From: JANLTP01 sp031363055
GTDB lineage: Bacteria; Pseudomonadota; Gammaproteobacteria; Burkholderiales; Burkholderiaceae_E
NCBI GenBank assembly: GCA_031363055.1
Contig: JANLTP010000209.1
Coordinates: 1-17,428, forward strand
Direction of reading: 5' to 3'
Length of the DNA stretch: 17,428 nucleotides
The notes under the pieces are model-generated. The model was given only the letters and a program-made list of their open reading frames with translations. It had not been told where the DNA came from and made no database searches. Shown one piece after another: positions 5,600 to 12,618 of this stretch. The translations under genes were made by a program, and so were the position numbers. Position 1 is the first letter of the stretch; each line of letters opens with the position of its first letter.

Positions 5600-8233
5600 A
5601 TGAGTAGTTTTAATCGCTGCCTGGTCCTGGCTGTGGTGCTGGTTCTGGTCGAGATGCTGGTGCTGGCTTCGTCGCTGATGGACGCACGCATGGTCTACGC
5701 GGCAGGCCCGAAAGCCGCGGCTGGTCCCGGTCCAAAAACGGCTGCCCCGCCAACGGCCAGCCCATCGACCAGTCAAGCTGGAACTCCAGCGGGCAGTCAA
5801 GCAGGCAGCCCGGCAGGCAGCCCCGCGATCGGTGCGACCGAAGTCACGACCGCAGGCGGCAACGGCATCACGTTGAACTTCAAGGACGCCGATATCGACT
5901 CCGTAGTCGGCGCGTTCGGCCATTTGCTGAACAAGACCTTTATTATCGATCCACGCGTACGCGGCAAGATCACGCTCGAGACGCCGAAGCCGGTCAGCCG
6001 AAATCAGGCCTATCAACTGCTGCAATCGACCTTGCGCATGCAGGGTTTCTCGATCGTCGAGAGTGGCCCGACGGTCATCAAGCTGGTACCGGAAGCTGAT
6101 GCGAAACTGCAGTCCGGGCCGATTGGTGGGCGAGCCGCCGCGCGCGGTGGTGACCAGATTCTGACGCAAGTGTTCAACCTTCAGTTTGAATCGGCGAGCA
6201 ACCTGGTCGGTGTGTTACGACCCTTGATTTCGCCGAACAACACGATTACCGCTTACCCCAATAACAATCAATTGGTGGTGACCGACTATGCCGCCAACTT
6301 GCTGCGAATCGGTCGAATCATCTCGACCCTGGACAGCCCCGGCGCCAACGAAGTTGAGGTGCTGCCGATCAAATACGCGATTGCCTCGGAAGTGGCCCTC
6401 ACGGTTGCGCGTATGGTCGATGACAGCAACCGCGTCGGTGCCGGCGCCCAGGTTGATCCAGGTCAGAGGGTACTGGTCATGGCGGACCCGCGCTCGAACT
6501 CGATCATGATTCGAGCGGCAAGCCCTGCCAAGATCGCCTTGGCGAAATCCTTGATCTCGCGTATCGACTTGCCGAGTGCGACGCCGGGCAATGTCAACGT
6601 GGTCTATCTACGCAATGCCGAAGCGGTACGATTGGCGCAGGTATTGCGCAGTGTCTTGACGGGCGGTGATACCAGCGGCAATTTGACTGGCGCCAATCAA
6701 TCGACATTGGGTGGATTAAGCCAAACCAATCAACCGAATCAGCCCGGGGGTGCCAATAATCCGCTCGGCGGGCAGAACGCGAGTGCACTGGCGCCGTTGC
6801 AGCCGACCTCGAATCAGCCGGGCTCGACGACGGTATCGGCGGGCGGGGCGATTATCGCTGCCGACTCGGCGACCAATTCGCTGATCATCACCGCGCCCGA
6901 GCCCGTCTATCGAAACTTGCGCGCGGTCATCGAAAAGCTCGATGCGCGCCGCGCCCAAGTCTTTATAGAGTCGTTGATCGTCGAAGTCAGTGCGCAGCGC
7001 GCGGCCGAGTTGGGTATTCAATGGCAGTTCCTGAATCCAGGTAACGGCGAAACCCGCGTGTTGGGCGGCACCAACCTGACCGGACGCGGTTCCGGAACCA
7101 ATATTCTCGATGCCGCCCAAAACCTCGGTAGCCTGGGCGGCGGCTTGAACCTTGGTGTTGTTCGCGGCACTACCACCATACAAGGCGTTGGCACGATCCT
7201 GAATCTGGGCCTGTTGGCGCGCGCGCTCGAAACCGAGTCAAGTGCGAATATTCTGGCGACGCCCAATCTGCTGACACTCGATAACGAGGAGGCCCGAATC
7301 ATCATCGGTCAAAACGTACCGTTTGTGACCGGTCAATTCACCACGCCGTCGGCGGGCGGTGCGGTCAATCCGTTCCAGACGGTCGAGCGACGTGACGTTG
7401 GTACCACCTTGCGGGTGCGGCCACAGGTGTCCGAGGCTGGCACCGTGCGCATGCAAATTTTCCAGGAAGTGTCGAGCGTTCAAGACCGAACCCTGTCGGC
7501 CGGTCTGATCACCAATCGGCGCGCCATCGAATCGAATGTGCTGGTCGATGATGGTCAGATTGTGGTGCTCGGCGGTTTGATTGAAGAGCGCGTCGAAGGT
7601 GCCAATGAAAAGGTGCCTGGGCTCGGCGATATTCCGTTCTTGGGTAACCTGTTTCGGTATGACACGCGCAAACGCGTGAAAACCAATTTGCTGGTGTTTC
7701 TGCGGCCCGTGGTGATTCGTGATGCCGGTGGCGCCTATTCGGTGACAGCCGACCGATATGATTACATTCGTCAACTGAGGGTTGATTCGCGCCAGACTGA
7801 ACGCTGGGGGCTGGGCAGCTTTTCGCAGGGGCAGTTGCCGCCGATGCCGCCGCCGCCGACGGGATCAAACAATTCTGCGCCAAACAATCAGGCACCGAAT
7901 AACCAGGCGCCGGGCTCTCCGGGGTCCGGCAACCCGGGCTCGGGCGGGCCGATTCCTCGCGCGCCTGCGCCGCTGTTGCCGAGCCTGATGGATGATCCGG
8001 CGATCAGACAGGGGATCAACGCGAGGAGCAACCCAGGTAGCAATTCGGGGAGTAACTCGGGTGGTAATTCAGGAACCGGCGCCGGTGCGAATTCAGGGAC
8101 CAACTCCGGCGTCAATGCCGGCGTCATTCGGACGGCGCCCAATGAAGTGATCGTGCCGCTGAGTCGGCCCGTCGAGACGCCGGTCGTTCGTGAGACCGAC
8201 CGGTCCAACCCGCCCAATCCGTCGAACTTTTAG
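5600..8233 (+). CDS. gspD: GspD, outer-membrane secretin
   Basis: 877 residues. A signal peptide (LVLAVVLVLVEMLVLASSLM, ending near VYA-A34) is followed by a Pro/Ala/Gly linker (about 35-88). Domains in order: N0 at 88-165 (ITLNFKDADIDSVV), N1 at 188-250, N2 at 252-325, N3 at 331-448 with a Gln/Asn/Gly-rich insert at 355-412, and the secretin barrel at 452-707, including VEVSAQRAAELGIQW, ILATPNLLTLDNEEARI and VPGLGDIPFLGNLFR. A low-complexity tail of about 130 residues (745-877) follows, which is long for the family. GspD forms the multimeric gated channel for exoprotein release. ATG 5600 was chosen over an in-frame TTG at 5573 because it gives a compact signal peptide. A 38-bp gap separates it from gspN, one of the two larger gaps in the operon. 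Confidence 0.96.
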   Translation: MSSFNRCLVLAVVLVLVEMLVLASSLMDARMVYAAGPKAAAGPGPKTAAPPTASPSTSQAGTPAGSQAGSPAGSPAIGATEVTTAGGNGITLNFKDADIDSVVGAFGHLLNKTFIIDPRVRGKITLETPKPVSRNQAYQLLQSTLRMQGFSIVESGPTVIKLVPEADAKLQSGPIGGRAAARGGDQILTQVFNLQFESASNLVGVLRPLISPNNTITAYPNNNQLVVTDYAANLLRIGRIISTLDSPGANEVEVLPIKYAIASEVALTVARMVDDSNRVGAGAQVDPGQRVLVMADPRSNSIMIRAASPAKIALAKSLISRIDLPSATPGNVNVVYLRNAEAVRLAQVLRSVLTGGDTSGNLTGANQSTLGGLSQTNQPNQPGGANNPLGGQNASALAPLQPTSNQPGSTTVSAGGAIIAADSATNSLIITAPEPVYRNLRAVIEKLDARRAQVFIESLIVEVSAQRAAELGIQWQFLNPGNGETRVLGGTNLTGRGSGTNILDAAQNLGSLGGGLNLGVVRGTTTIQGVGTILNLGLLARALETESSANILATPNLLTLDNEEARIIIGQNVPFVTGQFTTPSAGGAVNPFQTVERRDVGTTLRVRPQVSEAGTVRMQIFQEVSSVQDRTLSAGLITNRRAIESNVLVDDGQIVVLGGLIEERVEGANEKVPGLGDIPFLGNLFRYDTRKRVKTNLLVFLRPVVIRDAGGAYSVTADRYDYIRQLRVDSRQTERWGLGSFSQGQLPPMPPPPTGSNNSAPNNQAPNNQAPGSPGSGNPGSGGPIPRAPAPLLPSLMDDPAIRQGINARSNPGSNSGSNSGGNSGTGAGANSGTNSGVNAGVIRTAPNEVIVPLSRPVETPVVRETDRSNPPNPSNF
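5777..5824 (+). repeat. 12-bp tandem repeat, 4 units, in the GspD N-terminal linker
   Basis: Units GCTGGAACTCCA, GCGGGCAGTCAA, GCAGGCAGCCCG and GCAGGCAGCCCC encode Ala-Gly-(Thr/Ser)-(Pro/Gln) four times. They lie between the signal peptide and the N0 domain, where a flexible linker is expected. Confidence 0.85.
7868..7912 (+). repeat. 15-bp tandem repeat, 3 units, in the GspD C-terminal tail
   Basis: Three consecutive 15-bp units encode NNSAP, NNQAP, NNQAP (residues 757-771), just after the secretin domain and its PPMPPPP stretch. Confidence 0.85.
8027..8122 (+). repeat. Degenerate 12-bp tandem repeat, 8 units, in the GspD C-terminal tail
   Basis: Eight in-frame 12-bp units encode a tetrapeptide of form x-Asn-(Ser/Pro/Ala)-Gly (residues 810-841: SNPG, SNSG, SNSG, GNSG, TGAG, ANSG, TNSG, VNAG). 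Third-position differences between units point to an old expansion kept at the protein level. Confidence 0.85.
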
Positions 8234-8241
8234 CAGAACTC

Positions 8242-9681
8242 ATGGCTAACGTTTCGCCTGCGCGCTACATACCGTATGGATTCGCGCGCGCCCATCAGGT
8301 GCTGGTTGCGGGCGCTTCGGGCGATGCCATTGAAGTGTGGATTGGCGATCAGACGCCGATGCATGCGCTGGCCGAACTCAGTCGCAATCTGCCGTATCGA
8401 CTGGTGCCCGTGCGCAAGGCCGATGCCGAATTAGCCGAAGCGATCTCGCGCGCTTATTCTCAGCAAGAAGGCTCAGCCGCGTCGGTGGTCGATGAAGTCG
8501 AGAGCGATCTCGATCTGTCGCGCTTGATGCAGGACATTCCGAAGATCGAGGATTTGCTCGAGACCGAAGATGATGCGCCGATCATTCGCATGATCAATGC
8601 GTTGCTGACGCAGGCCAGCCGTGATGGTGCCTCGGATATTCATATCGAACCGTTCGAAGGCTACTCGATCGTTCGTTTTCGCGTTGACGGCACCCTGCGC
8701 GATGTTGTGCGGCCGCGGCGGGAACTGCATGCTGCACTGATCTCGCGCATCAAGATTCTGGCGCAACTCGACATCGCAGAAAAGCGCTTGCCGCAGGATG
8801 GTCGCATCGCCTTGCGAATTGGCGGGCGACCGCTTGATGTTCGGGTATCGACCTTGCCCACCGGCCACGGCGAGCGGGCAGTGCTCCGTTTATTGGACAA
8901 GGAAGCGGGTCGCCTCGATCTCGCCAAGCTCGGCATGAGCAAGGAGACGCTGGCTTCGTTTGACAAGCTCGCCCACCAGCCGCATGGCATTGTGCTGGTT
9001 ACCGGCCCGACCGGCTCGGGCAAGACCACCACCTTGTACGCCGCGATGGGTAGGCTGGACGCGACCATAACCAACATCCTGACGGTCGAAGACCCGATCG
9101 AATACGATCTCGACGGTATCAGCCAGACGCAGGTCAATGCCAAGATCGACATGAGCTTTGCGAAGGCCCTGCGGTCGATTTTGCGACAAGACCCGGATGT
9201 CATCATGATTGGCGAGATTCGCGATCTTGAGACCGCACAAATAGCCGTGCAAGCGTCATTGACCGGGCACCTGGTGTTGGCGACGCTGCACACCAACGAT
9301 GCCGCATCGGCGGTCACCCGACTCATCGATATGGGCATCGAGCCGTTTCTGCTGTCCTCCAGTTTGTTGGGCGTGGCGGCGCAGCGGCTGGTGCGAAAGC
9401 TCTGTACCCAGTGTCGCGAGCCCGATCCGCTGACCAAGGCCTGGCGTCCGGTTGGATGCCTCGTCTGCAACAAGACCGGCTTTCAGGGGCGCACCGGTGT
9501 CTACGAGTTGCTGTCGGTCAACGATGAAATCCGTGCGCAGGTCCATCGCGGCGCACCCGAGAATGATATTCGGGACGCTGCCCTTCGTAATGGCATGCAC
9601 TCGATGCGCGATGACGGCGCCCGTTGGGTCGAGACCGGCGTTACCTCGCTTGACGAAGTGATCCGCGTCACGCGTGATTGA
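8242..9681 (+). CDS. gspE: GspE, T2SS assembly ATPase
   Basis: 479 residues, cytoplasmic, powering pseudopilus assembly. Seen in order: N-terminal domain to about 100; N2E domain with DGASDIHIEP (128-137) and FRVDG; Walker A GPTGSGKT (255-262); Asp box VEDPIEY (282-288); Walker B IMIGEIRD (321-328) with catalytic Glu325; His box LATLHTNDA (346-354); and a zinc-binding tetracysteine motif Cys388, Cys391, Cys406, Cys409. The two CxxC pairs are only 14 residues apart, shorter than in the enterobacterial GspE I recall. GspE docks on GspL and GspF. It starts 8 bp after the gspD stop with no strong ribosome site. An 11-bp repeat runs over its stop codon. Confidence 0.97.
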   Translation: MANVSPARYIPYGFARAHQVLVAGASGDAIEVWIGDQTPMHALAELSRNLPYRLVPVRKADAELAEAISRAYSQQEGSAASVVDEVESDLDLSRLMQDIPKIEDLLETEDDAPIIRMINALLTQASRDGASDIHIEPFEGYSIVRFRVDGTLRDVVRPRRELHAALISRIKILAQLDIAEKRLPQDGRIALRIGGRPLDVRVSTLPTGHGERAVLRLLDKEAGRLDLAKLGMSKETLASFDKLAHQPHGIVLVTGPTGSGKTTTLYAAMGRLDATITNILTVEDPIEYDLDGISQTQVNAKIDMSFAKALRSILRQDPDVIMIGEIRDLETAQIAVQASLTGHLVLATLHTNDAASAVTRLIDMGIEPFLLSSSLLGVAAQRLVRKLCTQCREPDPLTKAWRPVGCLVCNKTGFQGRTGVYELLSVNDEIRAQVHRGAPENDIRDAALRNGMHSMRDDGARWVETGVTSLDEVIRVTRD

Positions 9682-9704
9682 TGCGTGATTGGCGCGTGAT
9701 CAAG
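9672..9704 (+). repeat. 11-bp tandem repeat, 3 units, across the gspE stop codon
   Basis: GCGTGATTGAT, GCGTGATTGGC and GCGTGATCAAG begin at 9672, 9683 and 9694, an exact 11-bp period. The first copy contains the gspE stop TGA (9679-9681); the others lie in the 51-bp gspE-gspF gap. Confidence 0.8.
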
Positions 9705-9732
9705 CCCAGCCTCGAGCGCCGATGGCCTTGCC

Positions 9733-10938
9733 ATGACTGCCTTTAGATTTGAAGCAGCCCGCAGCGGCGGGCAAATCGAGACCGGCATTGTCGATGCGGA
9801 TTCGCCGCGTCATGCGCGAGGGGTGTTACGTGAACGCGGCCTGACCCCGATCGAGATCGCACCGGTGCAGGAACAGTCGGCGATGCGGCAACCGCTGGCC
9901 GGTCGCATGCGAATTCCCGAACTGGCGTTGGCCACTCGGCAGTTGGCCAGTTTGTTATCGGCGCGCTTGCCGCTCGAGCAAGCGCTCGGTGCGGTGATTG
10001 AGCAAGCCGATCGTTCGCTGGTGCGCGACCGGTTTGCGGCAGTGCGCAGTGAAGTGGTTGCCGGACAGACCCTCGCGCATGCGCTGTCGAAGTTTCCGCG
10101 CGACTTCCCGGAGGTGTATCGCGCGCTGGTCGCGGCTGGCGAACAGTCCGGTGATCTGGCCAAAGTCATGAATCGGTTGGCCGACTACGTTGAGTCGCGG
10201 ACCGCGCTCAGCCAGAAAATTCTGATGGCCTTTACTTATCCGGCGATCGTGACCCTGGTGGCCGCTGGCACCATCATGGCGTTGCTGACTTATGTCGTGC
10301 CACAGGTGATCGGTGTCTTCACCCAGACCAAACAGAAGCTGCCGTTTCTGACCAGTGCGCTGATCGCGGTCTCGGACTTCGCCCGCAATTGGGGCCTTTG
10401 GCTGGTGTTGCTAGCGATTATTGCGGCGTTTGTTTTTCGTCTGATGCTGCGCTCGCCGTCGTTCAAGCTGTCCTGGCATGAAAAGTTGCTGCGCCTGCCG
10501 TTATTCGGTCGATTGATTCGCGGCATGAATACGGCGCGGTTCGCCTCGACCCTGGCCATTTTGAGCAGCAGCGGCGTGCCGCTCATCAAGTCCCTGGAAG
10601 CAGGTGCGCAGACCTTGAGCAACGAAGCGCTGCGCGGCAATGTCAATGACGCCATTGCCCGGGTGCGCGAGGGCTCATCGCTCGCTCGTGCGTTAGCCGC
10701 CGGCAAGCAGTTTCCGCCGATGATGATTCACATGATCGCCAGCGGGGAGGCGACCGGCCACCTGGCCGAAATGCTCGAGCGCACGGCGACCAATTTGTCG
10801 CAGGAAACCGAGCGTCGCGCGATGACCTTGACCAGCCTTTTGGAGCCGGCGCTGATATTGCTGATGGGTGCCGTCGTGCTGGTGATTGTTCTGGCGGTGC
10901 TGCTACCGATTATCGAGATCAACCAATTGGTCCGATAA
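9733..10938 (+). CDS. gspF: GspF, polytopic inner-membrane platform protein
   Basis: 401 residues, the normal GspF length. The N-terminus has the family pattern AFRFEAARSGGQIETGIVDADS. Two T2SSF domains follow (about 68-190 and 270-392), each with a VAAGEQSG/IASGEATG-type motif (133-140 and 335-342). Three transmembrane helices are visible at about 170-192 (YPAIVTLVAAGTIMALLTYV), 219-238 and 370-394. GspF is the multi-span core of the platform, contacts GspE, GspL and GspM, and is thought to pass the ATPase's motion to the pseudopilus. It starts at ATG 9733, 51 bp after gspE, and no good Shine-Dalgarno is evident. It is the last T2SS gene here. Confidence 0.96.
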   Translation: MTAFRFEAARSGGQIETGIVDADSPRHARGVLRERGLTPIEIAPVQEQSAMRQPLAGRMRIPELALATRQLASLLSARLPLEQALGAVIEQADRSLVRDRFAAVRSEVVAGQTLAHALSKFPRDFPEVYRALVAAGEQSGDLAKVMNRLADYVESRTALSQKILMAFTYPAIVTLVAAGTIMALLTYVVPQVIGVFTQTKQKLPFLTSALIAVSDFARNWGLWLVLLAIIAAFVFRLMLRSPSFKLSWHEKLLRLPLFGRLIRGMNTARFASTLAILSSSGVPLIKSLEAGAQTLSNEALRGNVNDAIARVREGSSLARALAAGKQFPPMMIHMIASGEATGHLAEMLERTATNLSQETERRAMTLTSLLEPALILLMGAVVLVIVLAVLLPIIEINQLVR

Positions 10939-10972
10939 TCGTTGATTGGGTATCCGCCAGCAATTCGCCGGC

Positions 10973-10978
10973 AAGGAG
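10973..10978 (+). promoter_or_regulatory. Strong Shine-Dalgarno AAGGAG for the DUF1232 gene
   Basis: AAGGAG lies 7 bp before ATG 10986. It is the best-matching ribosome site noticed in the window and fixes the start of the small gene after gspF. Confidence 0.8.
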
Positions 10979-10985
10979 AAATTCG

Positions 10986-11303
10986 ATGTGGTTTTTAAGA
11001 GTGCGCAAGTTCCTGAAGTCGGCTGGCAAGGAGGCCCTGATCCTGCTCTGGGCTTTTCGGCATCCGGCGACCCCGACGTTTGTGAAGCTGGGTACCATTT
11101 TCCTGGCGCTTTATGCGATCAGCCCGATTGATCTGATTCCGGACGTTCCGCTGGTCGGTTGGCTGGATGACGCTGCCATCCTGATGCTCGGGATTCCGTT
11201 TCTCATCAAGCGTCTGCCAGAAACGGTACGGCAACAGGCCTTGGCAGCGGCTGAGCGAACCCTGGCACGCTTCGGGTTGAATCGCTCGGCGTCGAATCAG
11301 TAG
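10986..11303 (+). CDS. YkvA-family (DUF1232) small membrane protein
   Basis: 105 residues with the diagnostic DUF1232 motif SPIDLIPD (46-53) followed by VPLVGWLDDAAIL. A hydrophobic segment at about 34-50 (KLGTIFLALYAISPIDL) and another around 62-75 suggest membrane association. The C-terminus is a basic amphipathic helix ending SASNQ. The family is widespread and functionally uncharacterised. The gene sits 47 bp after gspF, with the window's strongest ribosome site, and 23 bp before the CoA-transferase gene, so it could be read through from the secretion operon. Nothing in the sequence ties it to secretion. Family call is secure; function unknown. Confidence 0.9.
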   Translation: MWFLRVRKFLKSAGKEALILLWAFRHPATPTFVKLGTIFLALYAISPIDLIPDVPLVGWLDDAAILMLGIPFLIKRLPETVRQQALAAAERTLARFGLNRSASNQ

Positions 11304-11326
11304 CCAATCGGGCCAGCACCCTCCTG

Positions 11327-12571
11327 ATGTATCCGTTGCTGACCGGCCTGCGCGTGGTGGAAGGGGCGTCATTCATCGCCGCGCCGTTGTGTGGGTTGAC
11401 GTTTGCCGAACTCGGTGCCGAAGTCATTCGCTTCGATCAGATTGGTGGCGGGCTGGATTTTGGTCGTTGGCCGCTGGCACCGAATGGCCAGAGCTTGTAT
11501 TGGGAAGGCCTGAACAAGGGCAAGAAGTCGGTAGCACTCGATTTGAACCGGCCGCAAGGTCGCGAATTGGCGGTGGCGATCATTACCGCTGCCGGCGAGT
11601 CCGCCGGATTGTTTGTGACCAATTACCCGGCTGGCGGTTTCCTGTCTCATGAGCGCCTTGCCAAGGCTCGCCCGGATTTGATAACGCTGCGGGTAACCGG
11701 TTCGTCGGATGGCAGCAGCGCGTTGGATTACACCATCAATAGCGCGACCGGTTATCCGTTTCTGACCGGCCCTCTCGATAACGAGCGCCCTGTCAATCAT
11801 GTCTTGCCGGCCTGGGATCTGAGTTGCGGGCTGACGGCGGCCGTGACCTTGCTGGCCGCCGAACGGGCGCGGCGACGCGCTGGCGGTCGCGGAGGTGGTG
11901 GTGGTGGTGGTGGTGGCGGTGAAATTCGTTTGGCACTTTCGGACATAGCATTTTCAACGCTGGGTAATCTCGGCCAAATTGCCGAAGTGCAGGTCAGCAA
12001 CGCCGAACGGCCGAGGCTCGGTAATGACTTGTACGGTGCCTTCGGTCGTGATTTTAAAACCAGCGACCATCGTTTTGTCATGATCTGCGCAATCACCCGC
12101 AAGCAATGGCAGTCATTGCTGCAGGCGCTTCTGCTGGTCAGCGAAGTGGCGGCGCTGGAGCAGGTGCTCAAGGTGGATTTTGGTGCCGATGAAGGTCAAC
12201 GTTTTGAGCATCGCAGCACACTTTACGCGATGGTGCAGGCCCGAATCGGCGCTCTGGAGTACGCGAGTTGTGCGGCCGTGCTCGATCAATATGCCGTCTG
12301 CTGGGGCCCGTATCGCAGCGTGCGTCAGGCACTGGCTGAAGATGTGCGACTGTCCAGCGCCAATCCGATGTTCAATGAGGTTCTACACCCGAGCGGGGTT
12401 GCCTATCTGACGCCGGGTTTTCCAGCCGCATTTGATTATGTCGAACGTCTGCCGGCGCCGACTGCGCCGCGCCTCGGGCAACATAGCGAAGAGGTGTTGA
12501 GTCAGGTGCTCGGCATGAGCACTGCACAGATCGGGCAACTGATCGACCAGCGATTGGTGGCGCAGGTTTAG
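11327..12571 (+). CDS. mct: Family III CoA-transferase, probable 2-methylfumaryl-CoA isomerase (mesaconyl-CoA C1-C4 transferase)
   Basis: 414 residues. The protein follows the CaiB/BaiF fold from LRVVEGASFIAAPLCGLTFAELGAEVIRFD onward. Stretches such as GLNKGKKSVALDLNRPQG, LDYTINSATGYPFLTGP, NHVLPAWDL, LGNDLYGAFGRDF and APRLGQHSEEVLSQVLG match my memory of Chloroflexus aurantiacus Mct closely, far better than formyl-CoA or racemase members. Asp164 in PAWDL is at the expected catalytic aspartate. Mct moves CoA within mesaconyl-CoA from C1 to C4, a step of the 3-hydroxypropionate bicycle and of glyoxylate/propionyl-CoA co-assimilation. Partner genes (mcl, mch, meh) are absent here. An unusual ten-glycine run (189-198), coded mostly by GGT, replaces a short loop after AERARRRAGGR. 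Start ATG 11327 lacks a clear ribosome site. Assignment is by recollection, not alignment. Confidence 0.8.
   Translation: MYPLLTGLRVVEGASFIAAPLCGLTFAELGAEVIRFDQIGGGLDFGRWPLAPNGQSLYWEGLNKGKKSVALDLNRPQGRELAVAIITAAGESAGLFVTNYPAGGFLSHERLAKARPDLITLRVTGSSDGSSALDYTINSATGYPFLTGPLDNERPVNHVLPAWDLSCGLTAAVTLLAAERARRRAGGRGGGGGGGGGGEIRLALSDIAFSTLGNLGQIAEVQVSNAERPRLGNDLYGAFGRDFKTSDHRFVMICAITRKQWQSLLQALLLVSEVAALEQVLKVDFGADEGQRFEHRSTLYAMVQARIGALEYASCAAVLDQYAVCWGPYRSVRQALAEDVRLSSANPMFNEVLHPSGVAYLTPGFPAAFDYVERLPAPTAPRLGQHSEEVLSQVLGMSTAQIGQLIDQRLVAQV
11894..11914 (+). repeat. (GGT)7 microsatellite inside the mct-like gene
   Basis: Seven perfect GGT codons, flanked by GGA on the left and GGC-GGT on the right, make ten consecutive glycines. 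Slippage by one unit would keep the frame, so length variation would alter the loop without destroying the gene. Confidence 0.95.
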
Positions 12572-12574
12572 AGC

Positions 12575-12618
12575 CGCAGACGTTCAAATTCGCAGACGTT
12601 CAAAGCCGTAGACGTTCG
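12575..12618. repeat. 16-bp tandem repeat, 3 units, at the convergent gene junction
   Basis: CGCAGACGTTCAAA at 12575 and at 12591 is exact over 14 bp; a third, diverged copy CGTAGACGTTCG starts at 12607. The period is 16 bp. The block holds the last codons and stop of the - strand AttH-like gene and fills the 28-bp gap to the mct-like stop. Read on the - strand, each copy encodes Glu-Arg-Leu-Arg-(Leu/Ile)-stop in its own frame. Confidence 0.9.

Noticed and set aside
8661..9473. 270-codon open frame on the - strand opposite gspE
   Set aside because: Lies wholly within the conserved ATPase core of gspE; the product is Arg/Ser-rich with no motif.
10939..10972. Terminator after gspF
   Set aside because: No GC-rich stem followed by T residues could be drawn in the gap.
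12572..12618. Convergent-gene terminator or CRISPR-like array at the mct/AttH junction
   Set aside because: The 16-bp direct repeats have no spacers and form no hairpin with a T-run; they are duplicated gene-end sequence.
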